Positions 35,801 through 46,624 of a stretch of DNA of 64,000 nt are shown piece after piece. The translations under genes were made by a program, and so were the position numbers. The notes beneath the pieces were generated by a model. It was not told the DNA's origin, did no database searches, and saw only the letters and a program-made list of their open reading frames with translations. How positions within the stretch are numbered: position 1 is the first letter of the stretch; every line of letters starts with the position of its first letter. Source of the stretch: Drosophila miranda (lineage: Eukaryota; Arthropoda; Insecta; Diptera; Drosophilidae); assembly GCF_003369915.1 (NCBI RefSeq), contig NC_046675.1, forward strand, positions 7,068,001 to 7,132,000, written 5' to 3'.

Positions 35801-35839
35801 TTGACTAATGCGTCATCGTCGTTCGACTGGCCTTATATA
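35801..35839 (-). promoter_or_regulatory. kay: Promoter of kayak exon b: TATA box and overlapping bZIP-type sites
   Basis: On the minus strand TATATAAG at 35839-35832 is a good TATA box. About 25-35 bp downstream, around 35816-35801, lies ATGACGCATTAGTCAA. It contains a CRE/AP-1-like TGACGCA and a TTAGTCA (TGACTAA) half-type site, placed across the expected start site. The 5' UTR from here to the ATG at 35381 would be about 420 nt. Direct AP-1 or CREB control of this promoter is inferred. Confidence 0.6.
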
Positions 35840-36857
35840 CGCCCCCAGAGGCCCCCAGACGAGTTTTTTTATCGCTTCGAGTGAAAGAGAGCCGCCCAGA
35901 CGTTAGAGAGGGCCGTTTTTGAGTGGAAACGAAAGCTACGTGGGGCTCCTCTCTGGGTCTCTAGCATTTCCTGAGCAAAAACTGCACAGACGGCAAATTA
36001 TACTACATTGTATATAGATATATATCTGTATTATATTGTGGGTTTAACCCGCTCTGGCTGCTCTACACATGCAATACATATATGGAATATCGCACTCACG
36101 TGCCTCTTCGTAGTTTTTCTTTGGCTACGCGATGTTCTTGGGGCTGGCTCCCCTTATCTTATCGCCAGACAATTTAGTTATGACATAAGCAACTAAATTT
36201 AAAGACACCGAGACACAGGTAAAGTCGCCCCTTTATGCCCCAAAATGCAACCAACAACAAAGGCTGGCCTTTGTAATCGCGGGGCCCCAAAAAGAGTGGC
36301 CTTATCTCGCATTTGGGCTCTACGAAATGGGTCGCCAGGCGATTCAATTCGATTCTGATACGAATCGGTGTCGCCGTCGCCACCGCGATCCACCTGAGCA
36401 GGAGGCAGGCAGGTGTTCCTCCATAGGAATTTATCGTATCTATGTATGATATGTCAGCCTTTTCAATAAATATTGATGGGGGGCCCCTGCCTGCCTGACT
36501 GCCTGCCTGCCGCCTCTACCGATCGATGCGTTCAGGTGCCGCCTTGTAATTTTATGCGCAACCAAATGAAAAGGCCACACTGACCTTGTGTCGTCACTTA
36601 CGTGGCTCTCCTTTTTGGTCTCTAGAGGGGGGGTTGGGCTTTGGTGCAGGGGGTTGGGGAAAGTGCAACCATATGTGGGTCGTGTGACACTAAACATCTG
36701 TGTGGCACAAAGGCAATTGCTTTGCTCTACTTACCTGCAACGAGAGAGATACAGAGAGAAAAAGAGAACAGAATTTTCAATTAGTATTTGGGATTGGAAA
36801 ATGCACAAGAAAAGTCTTACAGTTTAAGATATATGGGAAATATATGATATTGTACTA

Positions 36858-36888
36858 GGGTACAATACCCATCTAGGGTACTGTACCC
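36858..36888. promoter_or_regulatory. Two adjacent GGGTAC palindromes
   Basis: GGGTACAATACCC (36858-36870) and GGGTACTGTACCC (36876-36888) are near-perfect and perfect inverted repeats spaced 18 bp start to start. The arrangement resembles a paired homodimer binding site. The binding protein is unknown. Confidence 0.45.
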
Positions 36889-37016
36889 AAAGTTTCTTTG
36901 GAAATATGCAGCTATGGCAAAAGATAGTATTTCTGTCGAATATTTTATGTATTTCTTAGGACGTTAAGTGAACGAAGCTTGTTGCGCCCGAATCACAGAC
37001 AGAAACGCAATAAACC

Positions 37017-37044
37017 GACCGAGGAGCGCTGCTGCATGACGCGG
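37017..37044 (+). repeat. Short dispersed element B, copy 1
   Basis: The core begins GACCGAGGAGCGCTGCTG and ends CATGACGCGG. It matches 50288-50315 at about 25 of 28 positions, in the same orientation. An ACGAAGCTTG word precedes both copies (36972 here, 36 bp from the core). Confidence 0.65.
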
Positions 37045-38236
37045 GACACCTATAAACGTACCGGGCATGCCCTACACACAGGAAAGGACAGAAATTCAAG
37101 GAATAAATAAGGATTTATAATGGATTGTCATCAAATTCGCAAAGAATAACAGCAATGAAACATTACAGGCAGTGGATCCTGTGAATTTTGCGAATTTTAA
37201 ATGCAAATATGGCCGAAATTCTATCGATTGCTCAGAGGGATACTCCTCTTCCCCTACCACGAGATTCTACCTTCTCGAGATGCCAAAAGTTTCCGCATTG
37301 AAAGGCCTAGAAGCTTAGATCCACACTCAAAACAGAGACAAACTCACAAATGGTTCCATTGAATTATCTAAAGATTTCCATATGGGTTTCATTCATTCAC
37401 CAAAGACCTTTAAAATACTACTCGTACAAGATAATGCCCACCATTGACTCATATGTTGACTCGAAATGCTGCCTCTAACGCATTTCAAAGTTCTAGTGAA
37501 AATTGCACTTCCCTTTTCGGGTTAGGGTACAATCGGCCATAAGTCTTCGAACAGTTTCTACGAACCCATTGCCGACGTCACGAAGTGGTGATAAGACTTT
37601 GTTCTGTATTCCCCAGATTACGTGCGAGTAGTAGCATTCGGGAGCCGGCCACTCCTATTGAGTATTTCGTATTTTTAGCAAATGGTATCATGCCTCGGGT
37701 AGGACGCAAAAGGTTCCCTGGCCGGAAGTAGAGCCTTAGGTTTCCATATAATTTGGCAATCGGTCGTAAGGAATAACGAAAACACAAATGAATAATGAAT
37801 AATGAGTGATTTCTGTCGAATAAAAGTTGTGCGAAGGCTGATAAAGGCGCTCGGTATCTGTATCTGAGCAGAGGCGTTTACATCAGTACTTAAAAATAAA
37901 GCTATCTTTGCAGTTCATTTTCGTTGTTTTTCTTTTGTCCAGCGATAAGCAAACGGCTGCGATAAAGTCTTGCAGTTCCGTAGTAACGTGATCCAAACTT
38001 CCGGTGATGATGGGGGTACGGGTATGGGTATGTGTCGTAGGCCCGGGCCATCAGATAAGATTGGAACAATGGGCCTCAAGAAAAACAAAAGCAAATCTAT
38101 GACAAATACTCATAGTACTCGAATCGGCAGCAAAGGTCTCGCTGTTTATCTGATAGGGAAATCGCTTTGCAATTAACTCGTGTTTATGGTGTAAACATAA
38201 CTTGGAACCGTTGGAATCGGTTGCACAGGTGTCTCC

Positions 38237-38600
38237 GACTCCTTCGGGAAGCAGACTGGAAGAATCTCACAAATACCTTTGGGATTAGTGGTCTTTATTA
38301 TGGTCTGAGATCAGTTTTCGAAGATCTGATACACTCTGAGATCCTTAATTGAAGATAAGGTGACCCCGACTCCTTCGGAAAGCAGTTCTCAGTGTGGTCT
38401 GGAAGTATCACACAGATACCCTTAAGATTAATGATCATTATTATGGTCTAAGATCAGTTTTCGAAGATCTGATGTACTCTGCCACTCTGAGATCCTTAAT
38501 TAACGATAAGGTGACCCCGACTCCTTCGGGAAGCAGTTCGGAGTATGGGCTGGAAGTATGTTACAAATACCCTTAAGAATACCCCTTTCTTATGGTTTTA
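38237..38600 (+). repeat. Tandem repeat of 131-151 bp just upstream of fig
   Basis: GACTCCTTCGG recurs at 38237, 38368 and 38519. Each unit then has AAGCAG, a CTGGAAG word, an AATACC(C)TT block, TTATTATGGTCT and GATCAGTTTTCGAAGATCTG, then GATCCTTAATT and GATAAGGTGACCCC. Two units are complete and the third is truncated. The array ends about 210 bp before the fig start codon. It may carry repeated regulatory sites for fig or a kayak enhancer. Confidence 0.85.
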
Positions 38601-38810
38601 GAATATCTGTGGAATATATCCTTCCTTTCAATCCACTTTGGAGCACCTCAGTGGGCCTCTACTTTAAGATCTGTTTTGGCACTTGATCATCAATCAGGCC
38701 TCTTTCCTAATCTCAAAATCAAAAAAAACTTTCGAAATTAAACTCTTTTTTGATTGTATATACTAGAACGAACTTTTAAGAAACAAAAGCGTATAACTTG
38801 GAGAACGAGA

Positions 38811-39833
38811 ATGGCTTTTATGCGTTCCAAGCCATCGCTGGGTTCCCTAGCCCGCGTTGCCTTTCGCTGGTGTGTTCCTGGCCTGGGGCTCCTCAGCTAC
38901 AGCCAGGAGCCGTATCTGGTGAAGGCCGTGCAGGGCAAGTCCAAGCACAGGAGTCCCACCTTACAGTCCGCAATGCAGCCCACAGCACAGGCCGAGACGA
39001 TTCAGGCCCCCAAGTACTTCGGGGAGGACAGCTTTTTCCTCAGCTCCACGCCAAAGGCCGATGTGATGGGCGTGGCCGACGGTGTGGGCGGCTGGCGGGA
39101 TCGGGGCATCGACGCCGGGCGCTTCTCCCGGGATCTGATGCAACGCTGCTTCGTCCACGCCCAGAAGCCCACCTTCGATGCGCGCAATCCGCGCCAACTC
39201 CTCAGCGAATGCTACGGCGAGATGAAGCGCAAGTGGAAGCCCATCCTGGGCAGCAGCACCGCCTGCGTGGTGGCCTTCAATCGCAGCGAGTCGGCCCTGT
39301 ACACCGCCAACCTGGGCGACAGCGGCTACGTGGTCATCCGCAACGGCAGCGTCCTGGACCGTTCCGAGGAGCAGACGCACTTCTTCAACATGCCCTTCCA
39401 GCTGACAGTGCCGCCGCCCGACTCCAACCGCGAGATGTGGTTCTGCGATGATCCCTCGGAGGCGGTGGCCACCCGCCTGCTCCTGCAGCCCGACGACCTT
39501 GTGCTGGTGGCCACCGACGGACTCTTCGACAACATGCCCGAGCAGATGCTGCTCGAGATGCTCTCCAAAGTGCAGGGCGTCCACGAGCAGAAGGCCATAC
39601 AGGAGGCGGTCAATCGTGTGGTGGAACGGGCGGGCGCCCTGTCGACCAACCCCATCTACAAGTCCCCCTTCTGCCTCCGGGCCCTGGAGAACAACGTGGC
39701 CCATGGGGGCGGGGGCAAGCCGGACGACATAACCGTGGTCCTGGCCAGCGTGGCGATGCGCCAGTGCAATACCGTGGGCGATTCCAATGAATCCGAGGGC
39801 TCCGCCCTGCGTCCACGTTTATCCTTTCCCTAG
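38811..39833 (+). CDS. fig: fig (fos intronic gene): PPTC7/PTC7-family PP2C phosphatase, 340 aa
   Basis: An intronless gene on the strand opposite to kayak, inside its large intron, exactly as in D. melanogaster. The first ATG is at 38811 (MAFMRSKPSLGSLARVAFRW); the basic, hydrophobic N terminus fits mitochondrial targeting. PP2C motifs appear in order: FGEDSFF (70-76), VMGVADGVGGW (85-95), GSSTACVV (147-154), ANLGDSGYVVIRNG (166-179), LVATDGLFDNMPE (232-244) and GGKPDDITVVLASV (301-314). The metal-binding Asp residues of the ADG, TDG and DD motifs are present, so an active Ser/Thr phosphatase is expected. GC-rich third positions contrast with the surrounding intron. The last 25 or so residues beyond the domain look species-specific. 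Confidence 0.95.
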   Translation: MAFMRSKPSLGSLARVAFRWCVPGLGLLSYSQEPYLVKAVQGKSKHRSPTLQSAMQPTAQAETIQAPKYFGEDSFFLSSTPKADVMGVADGVGGWRDRGIDAGRFSRDLMQRCFVHAQKPTFDARNPRQLLSECYGEMKRKWKPILGSSTACVVAFNRSESALYTANLGDSGYVVIRNGSVLDRSEEQTHFFNMPFQLTVPPPDSNREMWFCDDPSEAVATRLLLQPDDLVLVATDGLFDNMPEQMLLEMLSKVQGVHEQKAIQEAVNRVVERAGALSTNPIYKSPFCLRALENNVAHGGGGKPDDITVVLASVAMRQCNTVGDSNESEGSALRPRLSFP

Positions 39834-42800
39834 GCGTATGACGAGAGGAGGCGTTTTCAGAGTTAAATCAAAAGTTTAAAAGTGTTGACCGGCAAATATT
39901 ATTCCAAAGTCAATCAAAAAGTCACCGTGTGTTGCCAGCGATAAACATTTAATATACAATTTGTTTATGAAGAAAAAACAGCAGTGTAGGGTGTGCGGGG
40001 CGGGGGGCGTACGGGGGTGTAGCCTCCACTCATTCATTCAGTAAATATGAATGAATGAATGAACGAATGCGGCTACAACCGATTCCACACACAGCCGAGC
40101 AGAGCACGGCGGCAGGCAGATTGGATGATGACTCATACGTTTTAACCAGAATTCGTGCGCTTTTTTTTTCTTCTGTTTTTCTTAGCCCAGTTAGTGAGCG
40201 TGTGTGTGTGTGTGTGGGAGAGGGGCAGCGAGACGTGCCATGGCCTAGGGGCCCAACGCTCGGCTGCGCCCACACTCGAACCCGCAAAAGCCGGCTCTAC
40301 GAAAACCACTCGTTTCGGCCCACGTAAGCACTCACCCAGCCACTCACTCACTCACTCACAAGAGCTTTTGCACTCAACAAAGAGAGACAGAGAGATAGAG
40401 GGCCCGAGAGCGCGTTATTGACGAGCGCCGCGCTCTCTGCACCACTCGGTTATGAAGAGAGAGAGAGAGAGTGAGCGCGGGACCAGCAAAATCAGGCGAT
40501 GGTCGCTGACGTTGGAAATCCCCAATGCAGCAGCAGCATTGCGAAATTCCCCTCCAGCATAATGCGAGAGTGCCTTCGATAAAAACGGAAAGGATACGGG
40601 GATACGACTAGAGGATGCCCATTGTAGAGTGAAGATTTTGGGGAGGAAACAACACTAAAGGAAATAATGTTAAAATTCCTTTAAAAATCATTAGAAAAAA
40701 ACATGAATAAATAATATTCAGATATGTAACGAGGAAAACCAAGGAAAAATGCCCCATTTCTCACCAGCACAAAGCCCGCAAGCCCACAAAAATTGTCCCA
40801 AATAACACCACCAATAACAGATATTGGCAGACTTATACCTATAAAATCTGGGCTGGAATATAGGAGAGAGTGGCAAAAAAGTGAACCTATAAATGCCCCA
40901 CACCTAGCGATTTCCGCCATGAAATTCCACAGTCTTACAAATAAATACAGTCGAAATGCCATATAGCGAATCTCAAGAGGAATTACAGAACTAATTTTTG
41001 CAATTTAGCCTTGCAGTGTTCTGGAAATAAATTCTTTATATAGAAAACTTTGTAGTATGGAAGTTTCGTTATAGAAAAGATATCCTATATATCCCACAAA
41101 TACCCCTTTGGTTACAAGCCCTCAATGAGTGCCAGCAGACCCTCGGCTTTCCCTTGCTGTCGGGTCAAGGAGTTGACACAATCTGGGGAGTGCTGTCGGG
41201 TGTCCGGGGCCGTCAGTTCTTGATAATTTCCCCAATGGCTTTATCTTTCGCTCGTTTCGCACTTTTCAGCGCCGTGTCGAATTGAACCTGATGTTGCAAC
41301 ACTCGTTCGTTGCCCCTTGGAATGCGGTGCCTGATGCTGCGCCTCTTCTTGGAATTCCTTGCCGGATGACGCGTCCACACGTTGCACGGGCCAACAAGGA
41401 TCGACGGGCGTGTAAATCTTTCAGCATTGTGTGTATGCTGTATGCATTTTTAGCCACACTCCACACCACTCCAAACGAAACCAAACCGATCCCCAACAAG
41501 CCGCTCCAGATGTGCTCCAATTCGAATAACCAATTCCACATTCAATTCCGCATCCATTTCCCCAGTTCCATGTGCAATTTCCGCTGGCGGCTTGAATTAG
41601 TCGAATTGCCGATGTATATAACTCAATTAGGGGTAGAACGGGGGGCTAACTTAACATCAGGCCACTGCCAGTTAGCACTGACACCTCCTTCTCCTTTTAG
41701 TACTCCTCCTCCTCTGGGCCCTGGCCTTGCTCTAGAAAGTTCAACAAACCCATTGGGAGCACCGAGGCAGAGGCAGTGGCAGAGGCGCCGCAGTCAATGG
41801 CTGGAACAAAGGGGGTTCTTTGTAGTCCCTGAATTTCAGGTTTGAGGGACACATTCCGCACATTTTTGTATTTTTTTTGTTACCCTAGATATCGCATGAT
41901 TTATTGAAGGAAAACTATTAACAAAGAGAGCAAAACAAACAGAATATTGTATTTTGTGTGTTAAATCTCTTCAAAGACTCTTAAAACCAAAGCTTTGTTC
42001 AACCCTATATTACGAAAAATATTTATATATTTTTTAGAAGTTTTTGGAACCTTTTCTTCCATTCTTTCACCTGTAGACCATATTTAGAGCCACATAATGA
42101 TGAGATATAATGATTCTAACTCTTGAATTAAACAAATTGTATTATATAGTACTTCCCATGCGTAAATCTTATTATTCAATCTATGATGAATAAAATAAAA
42201 TAAAATAATAAACAAAAGCAAACGAAAATTCATAAGAAACATAACCAATATCAATCCAATAATTCTTCTTAATAGCTTTAACCACCTTTAACCCCTCTCC
42301 AGGACTACGCTCCTGACAAATGTATTAATGCTTTCCTTTTTTCGCTCACATGACAGCCCATCCCACTCTTTGGGACCCCGTTTCCTCAGCCGCCTCCACT
42401 CTACCGAAATTCCCAGAAAAATCGAAAACAAATGCGAACTCGAAAACACGCAACATTTGACATTTTCCCCCCGGTTTTTTTCCCCCCCATTTTTGTTTTC
42501 ATTATTGTGTTTTCGGTTTCTTTTCTTTTGCCGCTTAGTTGAAAATATACCAAATGACATAATTGTCGTGTGCGGGGGAAAAATTAGCATTTGAACTGAA
42601 GCAAATGAGAGATCATCGCATTACTCTCTCTCTCTCTCTGTAGCTCTCTTTCTAGCTCTCTTCTCCGACATATGTATCTCATTCGAGTTGGAAGTAGAGA
42701 TGAGCAAAGGCTTTGAAGGCGAACTCACGCACGAAAAAGCACGAAGCCGCTCACGATGAAGCATAACGAAGTTTAATGAAGAAAGTGAGAGCGCAAGCTC

Positions 42801-45800
42801 CTCGTTACTGCCTTGGAAGAGCCTTGGAATCACGACTATCCATCTCTAGCTGTGACGTCATTCCATCGAGAAACTTTGTGACCAAATTAGGTTCTCTTTT
42901 TTTCAAATGAGCTTCGACGTGCCAGACATGCTCCGACATGCCTCGAGAGCCAGCCGCGAGGAGACGAACAAAACCGGCTTGTCTACGTCGCTGTTGTGGC
43001 CGAAGCCGAAGCCTGAGCCAAAGCTTAAGTTTAAGCCATTGACGTCATAAGATAATTTCATTAGCATGCCCAAGCCCCAGTGGAACTTTCGAGTGAAAAA
43101 CAACGAACGATATCCACGATCTCAAGTGGAAATGGTCAAACGTTTTGGGGGACTTCCCCAAATTGATAAAGCAAGCAGGGCGTTTAAATATAAACCCCTA
43201 CTAGCCGAGAAATAATAAACAAAGAATATAGGACTTTAGATGGCAGTTCAGTTCTTAATGAATTGTGGATAAATCAAAACAAAGATAAAGATACAATGAA
43301 GATAGTGCAAATTCGGGTAAAGAAAAATCCCCTACGTACAGGTTGTTTATAGATATCCAGAAATCTCACTAGGATTAGGGATAGCTGTTAAGAAAGAGAG
43401 GGAGAAAATTCACGCTTCACTGCTAAGCTACTCTGTGAGAGTCTGCCCAAGGCAGGAGAGCCATCCAAGTAGTCAAATAGTACTTTATAAGCCTTCCATA
43501 AATCAATAGCTATATTCTACCACTATTTCTTTTCTGCAAACCTTTCCCAAGTACATAATGTCTAAACTTTCGCTAAAATCCACTTGTAGATACACAAATT
43601 CCCTTGAAACTCCTTAAATTCCCCTTAAAAATAAAATCTATATAATATTTTCCACTTAAAAAACTGAAACCTAGTCAAAGACAACCTTTTGTGCGCTTAT
43701 CATCTATACATTTCTTTATCTATCTGTCGATTACTGCCTGCCTGTCGCCTGCCACGAAATGCATTACAAAATCCCATGAAATATTCTTGGAACAATCGAA
43801 AGCCATAATAAAATAATAAAAAGTGAGGACACCACACACGCAGAACGAGACGATGAAACGATCAAACGATTGGCATGATTGGATCCAGCGATACGAACGA
43901 GTGTCGTAAAAGATTTGCACACACGAAAAACCTAAATGTGCCCATAAAAACCAAAGAAGAAAAACCCCAGCTATGAGGTTACCGCAGCTAAAGATACACT
44001 TTCTAGGGAATACGAAACGATATGGTATTACCCGATTCGAATCGAGTTTTTCTTCTACTGATTTGCTTGTTGACAACTCCTTAACTTTAGGAATAACATA
44101 AACATCCTCAAGCGCGAATCTGAGACTAAGGCAAAGCGTGGGAGCGCACATCGTCAGAAAAAGTGCAAAAGTACCTCCCGAACACAAATCCTTCTTGGGA
44201 TTACTTTTCTCTGGGTTCCGATTATGTCTCAAGGCTACTCTTACAAGAGTATTATGATCCTAAAGCTTTCCTTTTAGATGGAAGGTTCTGTTTCCAGTAA
44301 GAAGAGCTTGAGAGATGGGATTGAAAGAGTATCCCCATAGCTGTTGAATCTAAGCAGAAAACAACAATAATAATTGATGGTTTGTTGTATGGTATTTATT
44401 TATTTTTTGTTAATTTTTTTTTATTCGTCTGTTTGCTGGTTTTGATATTTATTTATTTTTAGTTGATGCGCACATTAAATTGGCAATTTCTGTTGGGGGA
44501 TATCTGATCCGATGATGATTATTATACTCGTATATTTTTTATATACTTAAAAATCACTGTTCGAGGTGTGTTTCGCCCGATGCTCGTGACTTTTAATGCG
44601 TTTGCTTTTAATGCATGGAATATTTATGTGGCACGCTGCATGTTTTATGCAACAAAACAACAAAAACAACAAAAATAGCAAAACATGGCAATTTTTAGTT
44701 GTTCAAGTGCATGGCACCATATAAAGCGCACACATTCCCCGTACAGCACCCCATTTGGATCCCCATTCCGCAGCTCCGCCGCTCCAACCCCATGCCCCAT
44801 TCCCCAGTCTCCTCGGAATATCATGGGGAATGCAACGCGTGAGTCGTTTGACATTATAAGTGGAATTCTGGGGGACACAAAAGGGGGGTGGGGAGGCACC
44901 AAAGCAGCTGTGTGCCATTTGACCTTGGCATTGGATTTAATTTTATGGTGAAATCAACTGCAGCATAATTTTGAATGTCAAGAGAGAAGCAGGCATATAA
45001 GGAGTAGACGGGGGAGAAGAGGTAAAATTGGCAGGACGGGGGCATTGTGCGTGGGTATAAGAAACGTGGGCTTGGGGGATCCACAGTCAAGTCTGGGTTT
45101 ACTTTAGGGATTTCTCTGCCACAAGATGTCGACAGAATAAAAGCAGGGGGAGAACAGAAAAAGAACTGAATTCTTCTGAAAGATAGCATCCCACAAAAAC
45201 GGTGCTTACCCCTCTAATGACAGCGAATGGAAGACCTTGACCTTAGAACAGATTTAGTTTTATTTGCACCATCAACCCACTGCAGATAGATGAAATTTCT
45301 GCTGTCGCAGGGCGAAACGTGCAGCGTGCAACGCACGTGTTGCAAGCAAGAAACTGGGGGAAAATGCCACAAACCACAAAAACAAGATACACCCACGCCA
45401 AAATAGACAGACCGCAAAAAGATAGAAGAAAATACGAAAAATCGAGAATGAAATCAAATTGGAAACAGTTTAAAATACGGCAAGCGGGAAGGGGAAGGAG
45501 GGGTGCAACCTTGTCAATACGGGTGCCAATGCAGCACAAAAATCACTCACTCTCTCTCTCTTTTTGCACTGCCACCCAACACACATTTTGACTTTTATGC
45601 AGAGCGCGGCAGTTCCGGTCTGCCAGTTGCATATTTGTACTCGCACTCTCTCTTTGTCACGTCTTCTTTATGCAGCTGAAACGAAATATGCGACCATCGT
45701 GAGAGCGTTCTCCAGCAGTGCCTCGGCCTCTACTCCAAGACATTGCGCTCTCTTCCGCTCAAAACTCGCATGCGATAAAAACCACCACAATCTGTGTACG

Positions 45801-46414
45801 TGTGCGAGTTCACGTTCCATTTAGGATCTGTGTGAGCGCACACAGGTAAAGAGCGTGAGAGAGAGCGGCGTCAGAGTGACAGCGCAAAACAACAACAAGA
45901 GTGTAAATTGAAATTCCAAAGATGTCGACAAAGTAAATACGAAATAAAAACCAAACCGATTCGAGTCCAAACGAAACGACTGCGATGGAGACGGGACGGA
46001 ACGGAACGGGTCTGAGACCACAATGGGAAAAGATACAACACACACACACACATGGAATTTGGCGAAAAAAAGAAGACCAACACAAAAACAACAAAAGTTC
46101 AATATGTTTTTTAAACAAGTTATTTTTCAATGTGAATTTTTTGTGTTGCTAGATCCGGATTTCAACGAGGGGTACAGCGGGTACATTCTATTGCGTTCTG
46201 TGCACTCGCAGAGTTGTACCAGTTTCCCTCCACATGCCGCCCTTTCCATGGCAAAACAGGTTGGGCTCCGACCAAAAGATACCCCTTACTGGGAGTAGCC
46301 AGCTATTTCCGATGGACATTCATCTAAACATTTTCATTCGAACGTGGTACAACAACGAGCATACCCGTTGCCCCCTCCGCTTGCAGGGTATCAACAAAAG
46401 AGCAATTCACTTAC
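39834..46414. other. kayak intron between fig and first exon c
   Basis: No gene is supported. The stretch holds a GT run near 40200-40215, GA runs near 40450-40470, and a possible 154-bp inverted-repeat element at 42695-42848. At 43723-44151 there is an open frame on the minus strand with two hydrophobic stretches that I cannot confirm as a gene. Many GAGAG and CTCTC words occur throughout. Confidence 0.35.
42695..42848. mobile_element. Possible 154-bp MITE-like element
   Basis: The segment is bounded by TAGAGATG at 42695 and its inverse CATCTCTA at 42848. Its interior is rich in CACGAA/GCTCAC words unlike its flanks. The inverted ends are only 8-9 bp and no clear target duplication was found. 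Confidence 0.25.
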
Positions 46415-46624
46415 GATAAGATTGCGCACTGCTGCCGCTGCGGCCGCTGTTGTTGGCGTCGCTGCTGCTATGGTTGTCGTTGTTGCCGTTAGATCCGCGG
46501 GCAGAAAGTCCAATTGCTCTGTCGTTGCCGCCGCCTCCTCGCTCTCCTCCTCGTCCAGCTTCGGCTTGCTCATTGTTGTTGGTGTCGCTTTTGTTATTGT
46601 CTTGCGCTCGACTTTAACTTTCAT
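46415..46624 (-). CDS. kay: kayak first coding exon c (70 codons)
   Basis: The exon starts MKVKVERKTITKATPTTMSK, continues with an acidic stretch (LDEEESEEAAATTEQLDFLP) and Thr/Ala runs, and ends AAVRNLI at a strong GTAAGT donor in phase 0. Joined to the shared exons it gives a protein of about 598 residues. The donor strength, phase and biased composition support it. An open frame extends upstream but has no ATG. It would be transcribed from its own promoter in the 46.7-47.7 kb region. The antisense open frame across it is a shadow. Confidence 0.82.

Larger units (their letters stand above)
35535..38236. other. kayak 5' UTR of exon b and intron sequence up to the fig-proximal repeats
   Basis: Apart from the exon b promoter, this stretch holds a pair of GGGTAC palindromes (36858-36888) and element B copy 1 (37017-37044). 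No coding frame has credible composition. Confidence 0.4.

Noticed and set aside
38754..38810. Upstream extension of fig by 19 codons
   Set aside because: It starts at TTG. The first ATG is at 38811 and has a better context and a leader-like N terminus.
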